From Actinobacillus sp. (GTDB lineage: Bacteria; Pseudomonadota; Gammaproteobacteria; Enterobacterales; Pasteurellaceae): a DNA stretch of 23,711 nt. The stretch spans positions 1 to 23,711 of the forward strand of contig JAHHQY010000022.1 in assembly GCA_020026115.1 (NCBI GenBank), read 5' to 3'. The position numbers and the translations under genes are program-made. Of this stretch, positions 21,979-23,711 are shown in pieces (position 1 is the stretch's first letter; each line of letters begins with the position of its first letter). Under the pieces are notes generated by a model that did no database searches, had not been told where the DNA came from, and saw only the letters and a list, made by a program, of their open reading frames with translations.

Positions 21979-23209
21979 GCTTTTCTCCTAAAATCAATAC
22001 CGCATTATTTCCACCAAAAGCAAAAGAACTACTGGCTACAATTCGTTCTTTCTTTTCCCAGTACATCTTTTTATTTGTGAGTAAAATTCCTTTTTCTTCG
22101 ATTTCTTGATTAATTTCATCAATTTGAAATTGCGCAGGTAATATCCCTTGTGGATTGATATCTCGACTAACAACACCCCAACTAATTGCGGCCTCTACCG
22201 CACCTGCCGCTCCTAAGGTATGTCCAGTATAGGCTTTAGTACTCGTAACAGGCACTGTTGATGAAAATATTTTATTAATTGCCGTCATTTCCATTTGATC
22301 GTTTTGTAATGTCCCCGTTCCATGAGCATTAATCCAACCAATATCTTCCGCTTGGCAATGGGCTTGTTTTAAAGCTTCTTCAAAAGCTTTCACCGCACCT
22401 TTACCTTCTGGGTGTGGCGATGACATATGGTAAGCATCGCTACTTGCTCCATAACCTAATAATTTAATATCACTAAATAACGGTTCTTTCGTTAAGACAA
22501 AAAGCGCTACGCCTTCGCCTATATTGATGCCTTTTCTATTTTGAGAAAAAGGTTTTGTTTGTTCATCACTCAAAACTGAAAGAGAATTAAAGCCACTAAT
22601 TGTTAAGGGGGATAATGTGTCACCTCCTCCACAAATAACAGCATCACAGATTCCTGCTTTTAATAATCTTGCTCCCGTTATCAATGCTCTTGCAGATGAT
22701 GTACATGCCGTTGAAATGCCATATACTACATTTTTTAAATGATATTGATGAGCAATAAAATCAGCTGGGGCATTAAAATATTGTTGTTGTTGATTAAATC
22801 TTTCTTTTTGATGATTATTTTCGGATGCTCGCTTTTTAAAAACGGGTATATTTTCATCAACACCTGTTGTTGATGTACCTATCACAACACCTACTCTTTG
22901 ATGTCCATATTTTTCAATCACAACTTTAATTTGCATATCAATTTGTTCTAATGCATGCCAAAGTAATTGATTATTTCTACTTTTATGCTCTTGTGGTAGA
23001 TTTTGTGGAAATGGTTTTAATTCTTTATTAATAGAACCCACAAAAAAACTTTGTTTAGTTTCTCCATTAACATTTAATAATAATGAATTATCTTTTGCTA
23101 ATGATGTTTCGCCTTTATGCAAATTTAACATTTGAATATGCTGTTCAATCCCTTCACCTAAGGAAGTGAGTATTGCTGGTTTACTTAAATAAATATTTAC
23201 TTTTTCCAT
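21971..23209 (-). CDS. apeO: Beta-ketoacyl-ACP synthase of an aryl polyene cluster (ApeO-type)
   Basis: The 412-residue ketosynthase has an intact triad: Cys169 in GISTACTSSARA, His296 in NAHGTGTLQND and His330 in YTGHTLGAAGA. It is therefore a condensing enzyme rather than a chain-length factor. In studied aryl polyene systems ApeO works with a chain-length-factor-like partner (ApeC), which is not in this window. The segment at about 120-150 is rich in Gln and Asn (RFNQQQQYFNAP). The gene lies 4 bases after the upstream lipoprotein gene and overlaps apeP by 8 bases. Its ribosome binding site is weak. Base composition is more AT-rich than in the central housekeeping genes. Confidence 0.82.
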   Translation of the reverse strand: MEKVNIYLSKPAILTSLGEGIEQHIQMLNLHKGETSLAKDNSLLLNVNGETKQSFFVGSINKELKPFPQNLPQEHKSRNNQLLWHALEQIDMQIKVVIEKYGHQRVGVVIGTSTTGVDENIPVFKKRASENNHQKERFNQQQQYFNAPADFIAHQYHLKNVVYGISTACTSSARALITGARLLKAGICDAVICGGGDTLSPLTISGFNSLSVLSDEQTKPFSQNRKGINIGEGVALFVLTKEPLFSDIKLLGYGASSDAYHMSSPHPEGKGAVKAFEEALKQAHCQAEDIGWINAHGTGTLQNDQMEMTAINKIFSSTVPVTSTKAYTGHTLGAAGAVEAAISWGVVSRDINPQGILPAQFQIDEINQEIEEKGILLTNKKMYWEKKERIVASSSFAFGGNNAVLILGEKHD

Positions 23210-23213
23210 TTTT

Positions 23214-23711
23214 TCATTTTTCTTTAATCAAAGTTACTTCCCATTTATATTTATCATCTAATCTAATAAATATTGTTTGCCCTTGTTGTTTAACTTTACC
23301 TTTCCTGTATCCTTTAAAATAAAAAACCTGCCAGTCATCTTCTTTTTGCCATTTAAGTTCAGGAAATATTTTCTGCTCTTTATTTAAGGTCTGTAATATT
23401 AAAGTTGTAAGCCATTGTATTTGTTTATTTGGCATAATAAACCCCTCATTATGCCAACCGTCTTGTTTTAAATTTAATCGTGACATAGGCATTCCAAAAG
23501 GATCTATTTGCATAATTCGATAATAAGACGGTAAATATTGAATCGTTAACAAACTTCGTTGTATTAGTTTATTATCCAACTGATACTTTTCTATTTTGAA
23601 CATCTGCATTTGCTTATCTTTTAATGGCAACATTGCTTTATCCATATTACCTTGACAGCCTATGAGAAAAAAAATAAAAGTAAAAATGATAAAATTTTTG
23701 CTTATTTTATT
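23214..23711 (-). CDS. DUF3261-type lipoprotein of the aryl polyene cluster (5' end at or beyond the window edge)
   Basis: An ATG exists at 23645, but the frame stays open upstream to the edge and reads NKISKNFIIFTFIFFLIGCQ just before GNMDKAML. That is a lipoprotein signal peptide with lipobox LIGC, so the true start lies just outside the right edge and Cys (codon near 23657) is the lipid site. The mature part (SLLTIQYLPSYYRIMQIDPF, then GMPMSRLNL and EGFIMPNKQ) has the look of DUF3261 proteins encoded in aryl polyene clusters at the N position. Their role is unknown, probably in moving the lipid to the outer membrane. It is close-packed with apeO. Confidence 0.75.
   Translation of the reverse strand, partial: NKISKNFIIFTFIFFLIGCQGNMDKAMLPLKDKQMQMFKIEKYQLDNKLIQRSLLTIQYLPSYYRIMQIDPFGMPMSRLNLKQDGWHNEGFIMPNKQIQWLTTLILQTLNKEQKIFPELKWQKEDDWQVFYFKGYRKGKVKQQGQTIFIRLDDKYKWEVTLIKEK

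Overview
The window looks like the chromosome of a member of the Pasteurellaceae. It is AT-rich, and its gene neighbourhoods match those known from Haemophilus and relatives: lolCDE with an HI1556-type dehydrogenase, hflKC with a phosphopantetheinyl transferase, rsmI divergent from lpoA-yraN-diaA-dolP, queCDE, pykA and ttcA. Many of the proteins align closely with remembered H. influenzae or E. coli sequences. The exact genus cannot be fixed from the sequence alone.

Layout. Bases 1-8412 lie on the minus strand. They hold the 5' part of a ytfJ-like gene, the lolC-lolD-lolE lipoprotein-release operon, a D-2-hydroxyacid dehydrogenase, the hflK-hflC protease-modulator pair, a Sfp/AcpT-type phosphopantetheinyl transferase and rsmI. 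Bases 8494-11992 are a plus-strand envelope operon, lpoA-yraN-diaA-dolP, closed by a bidirectional terminator. It is followed by two minus-strand genes, a NYN/PIN-like nuclease-fold protein and a YchJ-type SEC-C protein. Bases 13661-15447 are the queuosine-precursor operon queC-queD-queE, led by a short preQ1-I-type riboswitch whose pseudoknot would cover the queC ribosome binding site. Next, on the minus strand, come pykA, with a possible CRP half-site upstream, and ttcA.

Bases 18012-19517 are accessory. They contain a decayed lipoprotein gene with two A-tract frameshifts and no start codon, a broken VirB1-like lytic transglycosylase fragment, a shared terminator, and an intact 176-residue protein that reads as a tandem ribbon-helix-helix DNA-binding protein. 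After that comes an 18-bp inverted repeat. This looks like the scar of a conjugative element.

Bases 19518-23711, on the minus strand, are the distal part of an aryl polyene (APE) type II polyketide cluster in the order N-O-P-Q-R: DUF3261-type lipoprotein, ketosynthase, dehydratase, ketoreductase, ketosynthase. The rest of the cluster should lie beyond the right edge.

The most unusual signal is a short repeated word, TTTTTCGGYGCGAG, found 11 times in 23.7 kb in both genes and spacers. I found no exact copy of either classical Pasteurellaceae uptake signal (AAGTGCGGT or ACAAGCGGT). The repeat is a candidate for a divergent DNA uptake sequence dialect.
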